Shown here: piece after piece, positions 13,601 through 22,130 of the stretch
How the letters are laid out: every line of letters starts with the position of its first letter
Numbering within the stretch: the first letter of the stretch is position 1
NCBI GenBank assembly: GCA_037975125.1
Contig: CM075852.1
Coordinates: forward strand, 7,771,258-7,835,257
Source: Latrodectus hesperus
Lineage: Eukaryota; Arthropoda; Arachnida; Araneae; Theridiidae
Length of the DNA stretch: 64,000 bases
Direction: 5' to 3'
The notes under the pieces: generated by a model
Databases searched by the model: none
What the model was told of the DNA's origin: nothing
Seen by the model: the letters and a program-made list of their open reading frames with translations, nothing else
Position numbers and translations under genes: made by a program

Positions 13601-16600
13601 TTCAACTTGAATGAGGAACTTTTGCAAATTTTGAACACTGTGCCACATCATATTTAATCATTGTATATGATGTGGCACAGTGTTCAAAATTATAAATCAT
13701 AACATTACACAACATTATAATATCATAATTATAAATAGATAAAAAATATAATTTTTTTCACATTCCATTTTTTAAAAAAAGTATAAGAGCTTGAATTTTC
13801 AGAAAGAATCACTGTTACATTTAATACATTAATATGAATAAATAGTAATGTAATACTTTAATATGCAATTTTTTATCGAACAAAGAAAAACTTCAATCCA
13901 AATTTTCATCAAGCAAACATAAAGGTTAAAAAATCAAAAATTACAAAATAAATGTTAAAATGTTATGTAATATTCATGAAAAAAATTTTAATCATTATCT
14001 TATTTTTCATAATAATTACCATTAAAATATCATAATAAATAAAAAACTTAACTTAAAAGTTAAAGAAATAAACAGGCAATTACCAGGCTGAAAAATCTTT
14101 CCAACACTAATTGTTTCATAACCATGATTTTTGAAATGCTGAGGCAAAGTAACAAACTGGCCAACAGTGTCACGCCAATAACTCCCTTCGTCATAAAGAT
14201 GCAAACTATCAGGTCTGCGGCTTGTTAAAAAAGATATACGGCTTGGTCCATCAAGAGCTTGCTTAAAAAAATTGAACAATTTATTGGTTGTAATGCAAAT
14301 TACATTCTATAATACTTTTAAAAATACTAGCTAATGCAACTTTAATTAAGTAAAAGTATGCTACACAGTTTGTTTGTTGCTCTATAGTCATTTTTTGCAC
14401 ACGAGGGCTAATTAGACCGGGACCTACGGTTTAAAGTGGATTCCGAACCACTACAAACATCCATGCCCAAGGTGGGATTCGAACCCATGAACTGTTGAAC
14501 CGAAGGCAAGAGCACTAACTATTTGGCTGCCAGCTTGGCGTATGCTACACAGAGTGAGATATAGTTTAATAAGAAAATAACTATCAACAAAATTAATAAA
14601 AATAAGATATATTTCAATCACTGCAAATGTATTTTTATTCTGTAGCTATTTTTAGCACTTGAGGAGTCATTCAATCAAAATTTATAATTTGTAATATTGT
14701 TATTAAAGCATCCTTTTGGAAAAAATGCATATTTAATGAGTCACATGGTAGCACACACACACACACAAGCTACCAGTTTATTTTAATAAAACTTTTTCTT
14801 GACAATTCAATGTTTCGATTAATTTTATTAAAAAATTTTCAGTTAAATAAAATTGATCAAATACCTGCTAAAACTATAAAATTTTTGCTACACATGAATC
14901 CTTGCTTTAAAAATTTGTATAAATTGTTCAAGAGATTTGTTTTGTAATATAAACTTTGTTTTTGACTTAAAATTATTTTAATGTAAAGAAACATATTAAT
15001 AATAGTTGTATATCCTATCACATTATTCTAATATATAAACAGGAACATAAAAAAAATGGTCTTAAAATCATTTGTTATTACAAAGTTTGCCAAATACTAC
15101 AAATTCAAAATATTAATTCAAGCTTTAAAACATTGCTTAAAATTGGATCTAAAAATACCTATTTTATTTCCTCAATAACCATAATCAAAATTTTTCAATC
15201 TGATAAATATATAACAAATATTTATGAATCAAAATACCTGAAATCAGAAGAGATCATGAGGAATGAATAACTATACATGAGGTATTAAATACATTTACAT
15301 TAAAGAATTTTTCAAGAAAAATAAAAATTATCATACTTTAAAATACAGAATAAATAAAAAATTTGAAATGCAATTAAATAATCAAAACACAAAAAACTAA
15401 GTGCAAAATCACCTGAGCATAAGCATTCTTGAAAAGTACTCCCTTTGAAGCTAATTGATCAATATTGGGAGTTACTGCTATTTTATCACCATAGCATCCA
15501 AGTGCTGGCCTCAGATCATCTACTACAATAAATAAAATATGCTTCCTTCCTAAATATTCCTCTGAAAAAAATATTATTTCTCTCAATGTAAAAATTCTAA
15601 GTCAAATTTTCATTATTTGATTAAATTTCAAGTCAATTGCATAATAAAATATACTTTAGGCATTGATTATAAACAAAATACACTTGAGCATCAAAACAAA
15701 CAAAACAGAAAAAAATTATATTCAAAATGATAGAGATAACAAATTAAAATATAACTAAAGAATATATGCACAAATATAGTAAATTTTTAAATTAACTAAA
15801 AAATTTTTTATCTCCTAATGTTATTCTATTTGAAACATTAATCATTTTGCTTTTTAACTGAAGTATACATGACAAAATAAAGAAACAAATTGAATAAATA
15901 ACGTAATATAAAGAAGTAGTTTTATGCGACGTCATTTTAAGTGATTAGAATAAAAATTTAGCACAAGTACACAAAAATCTAAAGTTTCTTTTTCAATTAA
16001 TAAGTGCACATGGCACTCTTATTATATTTTATTGTGTATATTTTTGATAAGCCCACACAAAGTGAGATGCTTTTTTAATGTTTCAGAAAAAGTAAGCTAA
16101 ATTTGATTTGATAAGAGTATAAAACAAGAATCTAAAATTTATTAACTTATAATTGCATCAAAATATTATATTTTACTCTGTATTATTTAAAATCTTTTAC
16201 TTAAACTTTTTTGTAATATGCGATTTTAATAAGAAATTGTCAAATTCATGTATTATTCAATTCAACATACTAACTACAAACAGAAATTCACGGATACAGA
16301 AATAAATTTTTTTCGAGAAATCAATATATTACTAATAATAAGCATAAATAATTTAAAAATGCTTCAGTAAGACTTCATAATTAGTAGATGTACTAAAATC
16401 TTAAAATAAATGTATTGTTTAAATAATTACATGAACAAAAATAGACAAATTTTTATATTTATAAATTTACCTTCTTCTTCAAATCCCGGATTAATTATCA
16501 AAATTGAAAGTGTGACAGCGCACACCGCTATAACAAAAACACTAACAATGATAAATAACAGCACTTGCCGCTGATGCAAAGTATTTTCATTGATGCCTGG

Positions 16601-16603
16601 CAT
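4543..16603 (-). CDS. iduronate-2-sulfatase-like protein, predicted pseudoenzyme (3' end outside window)
   Basis: Seven exons joined by canonical GT/AG introns with matching phases encode about 350 residues colinear with animal iduronate-2-sulfatase, a lysosomal enzyme removing 2-O-sulfate from heparan and dermatan sulfate. Residues 14-37 form one hydrophobic segment that looks like a signal anchor. Retained human IDS active-site residues are D45/D46 (here D59/D60), R88 (R102), K135 (K149), H229 (H243) and D334 (D348). Replaced are the formylglycine Cys84 by Asp98 (ALDGPSR), His138 by Gln152 (SVGKIFQPG) and His335 by Asn349 (LLGDNG). Lys347 and the C-terminal domain are not in view. Without the Cys the sulfatase cannot mature, so it is probably catalytically dead, although no stop or frameshift is seen. 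The remaining exons probably lie before position 1. Confidence 0.88.
4863..5600 (+). mobile_element. piggyBac-like transposon relic with most of the transposase deleted
   Basis: The plus strand starts with an ATG at 5118 and an acidic reading ([23 protein letters not shown]) like a piggyBac N-terminus. It jumps within about 200 bases to a piggyBac-type C-terminal cysteine-rich domain (5381-5540): [26 protein letters not shown], with three in-frame stops. The central DDD catalytic domain is absent. A TTAA-containing edge lies near 4864, but the ends are not certain. It sits in intron 6 of the sulfatase-like gene, on the opposite strand. Confidence 0.6.
7425..7461 (-). repeat. decayed SINE tail fragment
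   Basis: It shows the order GGTTTGTTT, CTCTCAATG, TCATATTTTGCA, GGCTA, matching the 3' end block of the full SINE copies with several changes. A second, weaker fragment lies at about 6672-6727. Both are in the same orientation as the complete copies. Confidence 0.4.
9158..9345 (+). mobile_element. decayed tRNA-derived SINE, different family
   Basis: The plus strand has an A-box-like CAGCCTGGTTAATTAGGGTA and a B-box-like GAGTTCAAATTTTGG about 35 bases on. A GC-richer body follows (AATGTCCTCCAAGTG, GATCTCTGGGGGTGGCAGG). The spacing fits a tRNA-derived head. No duplication flanks were identified. Confidence 0.45.
10605..10765 (-). CDS. sulfatase-like gene, exon 6
   Basis: The acceptor is ATTTTAG|ATTTAT and the donor TTCCAA|GTAAGA. 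It encodes [19 protein letters not shown] and [11 protein letters not shown], close to the human NPWMDIRQREDVQALNIS segment. The preceding intron is only 93 bases (10766-10858). Confidence 0.93.
10859..11069 (-). CDS. sulfatase-like gene, exon 5
   Basis: The acceptor is TCTAG|TTTTGT and the donor TTAG|GTTAGT. It encodes LICPVDL and then [20 protein letters not shown], aligned to the human GYHKPHIPFRYPKE segment. The active-site His229 equivalent (in PHIPF) is kept. The neighbouring His226 is Asn here. Confidence 0.93.
11413..11501 (-). CDS. sulfatase-like gene, exon 4
   Basis: The acceptor is TTAAG|GTGCTG and the donor GAGCAA|GTAAAT. It encodes [19 protein letters not shown], matching the human segment with the TDDSPYSW block. 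It completes the split Gly codon from exon 3 and ends in phase 0. Confidence 0.9.
13205..13266. repeat. imperfect hairpin in sulfatase-like intron 3
   Basis: The left arm contains AAAAAGAGCTATA and the right arm TATAGCTCTTTTT, extending to about 25 paired bases with one small bulge and a short loop. Confidence 0.6.
13627..13691. repeat. perfect 27-bp inverted repeat in sulfatase-like intron 3
   Basis: The arms at 13627-13653 and 13665-13691 are exact reverse complements (core GAACACTGTGCCACATCA) separated by an 11-base loop. The stem is more GC-rich than the DNA around it. It may be a fold-back element or the source of a hairpin RNA. Confidence 0.8.
14084..14261 (-). CDS. sulfatase-like gene, exon 3 (catalytic-loop exon with Cys replaced)
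   Basis: It encodes [19 protein letters not shown], aligned to human QAVCAPSRVSFLTGRRPD, with GAT (Asp) where the formylglycine Cys codon should be. A TGY-to-GAT change needs at least two substitutions. Later it encodes [12 protein letters not shown], with Gln for catalytic His138. The donor CCTG|GTAATT leaves phase 1. Confidence 0.93.
14369..14539 (-). mobile_element. tRNA-derived SINE, full copy B
   Basis: Same family and orientation as copy A, with B-box GGTTCGAATCC on the minus strand and the same body. It is flanked by a perfect 13-base duplication (14356-14368 and 14540-14552). It lies in intron 2 of the sulfatase-like gene, 108 bases upstream of exon 3. Confidence 0.9.
15413..15561 (-). 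CDS. sulfatase-like gene, exon 2
   Basis: The acceptor is TTTTTTCAG|AGG and the donor GCTCAG|GTGATT. It encodes the sulfatase N-terminal strand with [19 protein letters not shown], including the two metal-binding Asp residues, and NIDQLASKG. It ends at AYAQ, the same place as the human IDS junction before the catalytic-loop exon. Confidence 0.93.
16471..16603 (-). CDS. sulfatase-like gene, coding exon 1
   Basis: It starts [13 protein letters not shown], followed by a roughly 24-residue hydrophobic segment and an acidic EEE stretch. The donor is GAAG|GTAAAT, leaving one base of a codon (phase 1). The start is the only ATG preceding the hydrophobic segment in this frame. It encodes the N-terminal signal or signal-anchor region. 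Confidence 0.85.
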
Positions 16604-16900
16604 TTTAGTTTTTGCGCAAGTTTTGTTACAGGCAATCAGCTATTTTTATAAATCATTTGGAGTGAAAACATGAGAATGTCGATTCATTGCGAACCCAAGC
16701 AGCTGCATACAGAGCAAACAGATTTTCAAATTGCACGCCCACAAAATAGATCTTGATTTGAGCAGACGACTTTTTAGAAAAAAGATTTCTCACCAAAAAG
16801 AGTGGAGAAGCAGAGCAAAAAATCTTGACTAAAACCTGCCAATAGGTAGCGCACATATCTTCTACAAACAGCTCGAAATCGTGATGGAACTCTCAAATTG
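16604..16900 (-). promoter_or_regulatory. presumed 5' UTR and promoter of the sulfatase-like gene
   Basis: This stretch is less AT-rich than the surrounding DNA and lies directly upstream of the start codon at 16603. A 67-codon minus-strand ORF at 16653-16856 has no recognisable motif and is separate from the main frame. No TATA box or initiator could be assigned with confidence. Confidence 0.35.
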
Positions 16901-17011
16901 CGAACTACAATTCCCTAACATTAAGAATAGCTTTTCTAGTAGAAAAATAACTTACTATTATTTAAATTTTTTAAAAGTATTAAAAATTTATCACTTGAAG
17001 TATTTAATGGG

Positions 17012-17354
17012 TCAAAATAAATTGTTTATATCAAATTAATTTTTGTTGTATAGAAATCTCCCGTAATTGATAAAAGATAAATATTTATATATAAATCTAT
17101 TATAGTACAATTAATTGAATACTAAAATGCAGAATATTCTTGAATAGGTTCATTATTATTTATATAAATTTGGAATGAGCATTCATCAAAATAAATTGTT
17201 TATATTAAATTAATTTTAATTGTATAGAAATCTCCTGTAGTTAATAAAAGATAAATATTTATATATAAATCTATTACAGTACAATTAATTGAATACTAAA
17301 ATGCAGAATATTCTTGAATAGGTTCATTATTATTTATATAAATTTGGAATGAGC
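17012..17354. repeat. tandem duplication, two copies, period 174 bases
   Basis: Copies at 17012-17180 and 17186-17354 differ at only a few positions. Both contain AATACTAAAATGCAGAATA and end at TTTGGAATGAGC. The second copy runs directly into the mitochondrial COX2-like segment, so part of the unit may also be mitochondrial. Confidence 0.85.
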
Positions 17355-17905
17355 TCTTATCTTTACAGCATAGTAATAATTATAATTAGATTTTTAGTAG
17401 GATATATATTGTACAGTTCTTGGGTAAATAAAAGAATTATAATTTAGGTTTATTTGAGGGTCAAGAGTTGGAGAGTTTATGAACAATTCTTCCTGCAGTT
17501 TTTTAAATGTTTATCGCTTTTCTTTCTATTCGTTTATTGTATTTGATGGAAGAATATGAGTATCCTGAAATAACTATTAAAGTTTTAGGGCATCAATGGT
17601 ATTGAACTTATGAGTATAGAGAGATATGGAATTTGAGAATTTTGATTCTTATATATCTCTTCTTATAGTCTAGAAATATTCCTATTTTTCGATTGTTAAA
17701 TGTAGATAATGCTATTGCTGTTCCTTTTAAGAATAATATTCGTATAATTGTATCAAGAATGGTTGTAAATCATTCTTGAACAATTCCCTCTTTAGGTGTG
17801 AAGGTAGATGACCTGGTCGGTTAAATCAATTAACTTATTTATTTAATCGTGTGGGGGTTTTTGTTGGTCAATTTTAACTGAGCTATGGGAAAAATAATTT
17901 TAATA
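17345..17905 (+). pseudogene. COX2: nuclear mitochondrial insertion (NUMT) of cytochrome c oxidase subunit II
   Basis: Read with the invertebrate mitochondrial code (TGA as Trp) this gives FEGQELESLWTILPAVF, then VLGHQWYWTYEY, then LDVDNAIAVPFKN in near-match form and NHSWTIPSLGVKVDD, all hallmarks of COX2. Upstream codons resemble the second membrane segment (VGYMLYSSW). Frameshifts and nuclear stop codons (for example the TGA at 17603-17605) make it non-functional in the nucleus. It lies between a local duplication and a gypsy relic. Confidence 0.9.
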
Positions 17906-18270
17906 ATTTATGGCTACATCAACCTGTCCCGAAATAAAAAGATAAACAAACAATGCATGCATGTGTTTTTTGAAAATATTACTGGCTTTGAATACATTAT
18001 AATTTTGTTGTATACTAAGATGTGAATTATTGTGCTTCATACTAAAATATTATATAATGTTTTATATCTCTTATCATATGTAAATAAATATTATTCTTTC
18101 ATAATTAAGATTTACATCGAAACAATCTGAACACGCACACTAAACCATATTGGTTACACCGGATGTTGACCGAATTAATTTTAATGAAGATTATTATTTT
18201 ACGTCCCCATTTATAAAGGTACGCGATATTTAATTATAATTTTTAGAACAATTATATTTTATTTTTCAAT

Positions 18271-18976
18271 ATGAACGAAAATAAGGCAAACGATATACAA
18301 TCAGAAAACGAAACTGTTCAATTAAATCGAATTGCAATAAAACCGCCAATGCTTTGGCGTCAAAAACCTAAATTGTTATTTTTCCAATTCGAAGCGCAAT
18401 TCGCAAATAGTGGTATAAATCAAGATATAACTAAATGTAACACTGTTGTTGTAGCATTAGATGTAAACATTTTGAAATATCTTGTCGATATTCTTTCAAA
18501 TCCTCCAGAAAAGAGGAAAAATATTATACAATAAAAAATGCATTACTTAATAGATTGACTGATACTGAGGAATCACGCCTAAAAAGTTACTAACAGGTCT
18601 TGACCTTGGTGATAAACGCCCATCCGATTTACTACGACAAATGAAAAGTCTCGCTGGTAATTCGATTTCTAAAGAGGTAATTAAATCATTATGGCTCCAG
18701 AGGCTATTCCCTCAAACACAAGCAATTTTGTCAATTAGTAAGGATCCACCCGATTTTATTGCAAAAATGGCAGACAAAATTATTTTAATCTATAATACAA
18801 CCGAACAATGCTCTATCAATAAAACAGTACCTTGCTCCAGTAAATCAACAATATCTGAAAGTAGTAGAAAAGGTATTTTAGAAGCAAGTATTTCTTCATC
18901 AACTAAGAAATTTGATCAATTTTCATTTCGAAGTAGATCACGAAGCAAACCAAGATATTTCAAAAGACAAAGTTGA
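18271..18976 (+). pseudogene. gypsy gag-like protein, broken
   Basis: It starts at the ATG at 18271. It carries the conserved head PPMLWRQKPKLLFFQFEAQF, then after a frameshift near 18535-18640 the block LWLQRLFPQTQAILSIS typical of arthropod gypsy gag proteins. The C-terminal part is Ser/Arg-rich. There is no intact zinc knuckle. Confidence 0.85.
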
Positions 18977-19129
18977 TCTAGATCCATATCAAATCAATGA
19001 TACAAATTTTGTTGGTATCACTTTAAATTTGGAAAAAAGCAAATAAATGTGTTCAGTGGTGTGAATTTAACAAATCTATCACTCCTTCGGAAAACTAACA
19101 GGCCAGTCGATTGCAGAAGCCAACGATAA

Positions 19130-19300
19130 TGGCCAATTAAACTGTTGCTTCTTCCTTTTTGATAAAACAAGTAATCGTCATTATTTGACTGATACTGGTG
19201 CAAACATTTCTGTCATTCCTCCTCCAAAACCACATAACTTTTCATCAACAGAATTAACACTTTAAGCTGCAAATTCAACTACCATAAAAACTTATAGAAC
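19130..19300 (+). pseudogene. gypsy aspartic protease fragment
   Basis: It contains the retroviral-type protease active site LTDTGANISVIP (DTG at about 19191-19199). Stops follow shortly after. It lies between gag and the reverse transcriptase as expected for this family. Confidence 0.75.
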
Positions 19301-19629
19301 TAAGCTCCTTAAACTGGATCTAGGATTAAGAAGAAAATTTGAATAATGGAACTTTATCATCGCACACGTTTCGAAACCAATTATTGGATCTAATTTTCTT
19401 AAAAATTTTGGTTCACTTGTTGACATTAAACGTAAACGTTCGATCGACCCATTAACATCACTGGCAGTCCCAACTCGAATGATAAAAGGTCCTTCATCGT
19501 TTTAAACACCTTTAGACTGCAATCAAATTGAGCCTGATATCCAGTCCCTACTAGAGAAATTCAAATATTTTATATTAAGAAAAGTAGGAAGTGGAACAGA
19601 ATAAGTCAAACATAATGTCACTCGTCATG

Positions 19630-20419
19630 TAATTAAAAAAGGCCCTCCGATCACTTCAAAAGTCCGTAGGTTGGCCCCTGATAAATTTAAGATAGCAAAG
19701 GTGGAATTTGAACATATGCTCGAGCAGGGCATTTGACAACCTTCGCGTAGCAGTTGGTCCAGGCCTTTACATCTTGTAAAGTAGAAGAATGGAGATTGGA
19801 GACCATGTGGTGGTTATTGTAAACTCAATGTTGTAACACAGTACCTTACTTACATACATATTAAAATCCAATACCTTACTTACAAGATTTTACACATCAA
19901 TTGAAAGAATGTACGATATTTTTAACCTTGGACTTAGAATGTGCTTACCATCAAATCCCAGTCCATCAAGCTGACATAGAAAAAACTGCAATTTGTACAC
20001 CATTTGAACTTTTCGAGTTTCCTCGAATGACATTATGATTAAGGAACGCTGCACAATCCTTCCAGCGATTCATGCATACTGTTTTGAAAGGTCTCGACTA
20101 TTGTTTAGTTTACATTAATGATATTTTGATTGCTTCAAAATTTAAAAAAGAACATTTAGAACATGTAAAAGAAGTTTTCAAACGCCTTTCAGATTTTGGA
20201 GTAATAATAAAAATTGCAAAATGTCAATTTGGTCAAGTTGAGCTTAATTTTTTAGCACACTCTGTTTCTGCAAAAGGTATAAAACCAACTGCTAAACGAC
20301 TTAAAATCATCAATGAATTTGATAAACCTAAAATAATCAAAGAATTGTTTTTTGGGTATGGTAAATGTTTACAAAAGATTTCTGCCTCACGCTTCAGAAT
20401 ACCATTTGCTGCTAAATAA
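19630..20419 (+). pseudogene. gypsy reverse transcriptase, inactivated
   Basis: The finger region KKGPPITSKVRRLAPDK and EFEHMLEQGI is followed by in-frame stops. A partly duplicated stretch around 19848-19885 repeats CAATACCTTACTTACA. The longest open piece is 20072-20419. Its active site reads YINDILIAS where the family has YIDD, so one catalytic Asp is Asn. Confidence 0.88.
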
Positions 20420-20499
20420 GTGCCGGATGGGCAACAAAGAGTTCAACTAAAACCATTGAGTGAACGCAAAAAGCGGAAATAATTTTCCAGAAATGCACA

Positions 20500-21054
20500 A
20501 TGCACCTTGTAGATACTGTTCATTTGACACATCCATCAACATCAGCACCACTGACATTGTTTGTGGACGCTTCTGATTGTGGAATTGGTGCAGCGGTTCA
20601 ACAGAAGATTGGTGATTATTGGCAATCATTAGGTTTCTATTTATTGAAACTTAATACAACGCAGCAACGGTGCAGTACCTACGACAGAGAACTACTGGCT
20701 GTTTACTCTGCAGTGAAGCATTTCCATTACTTTGTAGAAGGCCGACCATTTACAATATTTATAGACCATAAACCTTTAATATTTACCTTAAATCAACATC
20801 CTAAAAAAGCTTCACCTCGTCAGTTAAGACATTCAAATTTCATCGCCAAATTCACAAATGACATACAACATAATTCTGTATCAGAAAGTGTTGTTTCCGA
20901 TGCATTATCAAGATTATATAGTTTATCTGTTCTTCCAACCATCGACTATGAAACAATAGCTATAGCTCGAAAATCAGATGAAGAATTACAACAATTTCTA
21001 AAAAACCAAAGTTCTTCATCTTTAATACTATCTGAATTTCCAGTAGTAGGCTGA
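20500..21054 (+). pseudogene. gypsy RNase H and connection domain (longest open piece)
   Basis: A 184-codon open frame with the RNase H signature LFVDASDCGIGAAVQQ, then TYDRELLAVYSAVKHFHYF and FTIFIDHKPLIF, all typical of Ty3/gypsy RNase H. It retains the first Asp, the Glu of DREL and the Asp of FIDHKP. It is separated from the reverse transcriptase by stops. Confidence 0.9.
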
Positions 21055-21169
21055 AATCAAGTAATTTTTTTACCGTGATTCTTCCCAAAAAAGTATTCGC
21101 CCAAATATACACAAATAATTTCGAAGATTATTTTTTTAAGCAACTTAAAATATGTCTGATCCAGAAAAC

Positions 21170-22130
21170 CGTTCTACAATGAAGTTAATGACAGCAAAAT
21201 TTATTTCGCCTGAAATGAGGAAAGACATTCAAAATTGGTCTCAGAGCTGTCTTAAGTGCCAACGAAGCAAAGTTACCCGCCATGTTAAGACTCCTATTCA
21301 GAATTTTCATTTGGTCAGTTAACGCTTCAACGAAATCTATATCAACATCATCGGTCCTCTAACAATATCAGAAAATTATCGATATTGTGTCACCGTTATC
21401 GACAGATACAGTCGTTGGACAGAAGCGATTCCAACAGCTGACATCTAAGCAGAAACCATAGCCAAAACCCATTATGCCGGTCGGATTGCTGTTTTCGGTG
21501 TCCCATCATACATCGTCACTGATCAATGTACGCAGTTTGAATCACGGCTTTTTCAAGAGTTATCAAATATTATAGGATATCAAAGAAACAGCACAACCTC
21601 GTATCATCCTCAATTGAATGGTTTCATCGAGCTATGACCCAGAAAGCTGATCTGATGTGCCACAACTATGTGCCATGAACCAGTTCACTGCCAACTGTTC
21701 TTTTAGGTTTGAGAACGGCCATCAGCGACACTTTTGGTACAACACCTGCAGAGATGCTGTATGGCGCACAACTTCGTCTATCTGACGACTTCGTTCAACC
21801 TACGCCAATATCAACAAATCAGTCAGAATTCGCTATTCAGCTTAAAAAATCTTTTCCACTATTCATCCAGTAACATCGTCTAACTTAAAAATGATATTTT
21901 TATTTTTAAAGATCTTTCCACGTGTTTACATGTATTCGTACATACGGATGTTGTGGGAAAAAGTCTTCAGCCATAATACGAAGGACCATATAAGATAATA
22001 AATCGCAGTGACAAATATTTCAACTTTCTCATTAAGGAAAAAGAAAAAAAAATTTCATCTATCGTCTTAAACCTTGCTACTTATTGGGTGAAGGTCCAAC
22101 GTTAAACCTAAATACAAATATTTCACCCAC
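21170..22130 (+). pseudogene. gypsy integrase, broken
   Basis: The zinc-binding half is partly kept (SCLKCQRSKVTRH). The core blocks VTVIDRYSRWTEA, IVTDQCTQFES and YHPQLNGFIE preserve the D, D and E positions, but in-frame stops interrupt them. The C-terminal region contains YEGPYKIINRS. No chromodomain was recognised. Confidence 0.85.

Larger units (their letters stand above)
18150..22130 (+). mobile_element. Ty3/gypsy LTR retrotransposon relic
   Basis: In order on the plus strand: a leader with a primer-site-like TTGGTTACACCGGATG (about 18150-18165), gag, protease, reverse transcriptase, RNase H and integrase fragments. Many stops and frameshifts interrupt it. No envelope frame is seen. 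A convincing pair of LTRs could not be found. The 5' side is next to the NUMT and the 3' side fades after the integrase C-terminus. Confidence 0.9.

Noticed and set aside
16653..16856. Upstream 67-codon ORF as part of the sulfatase-like protein
   Set aside because: It ends before the main start, is not needed for homology and lies in the presumed 5' UTR.
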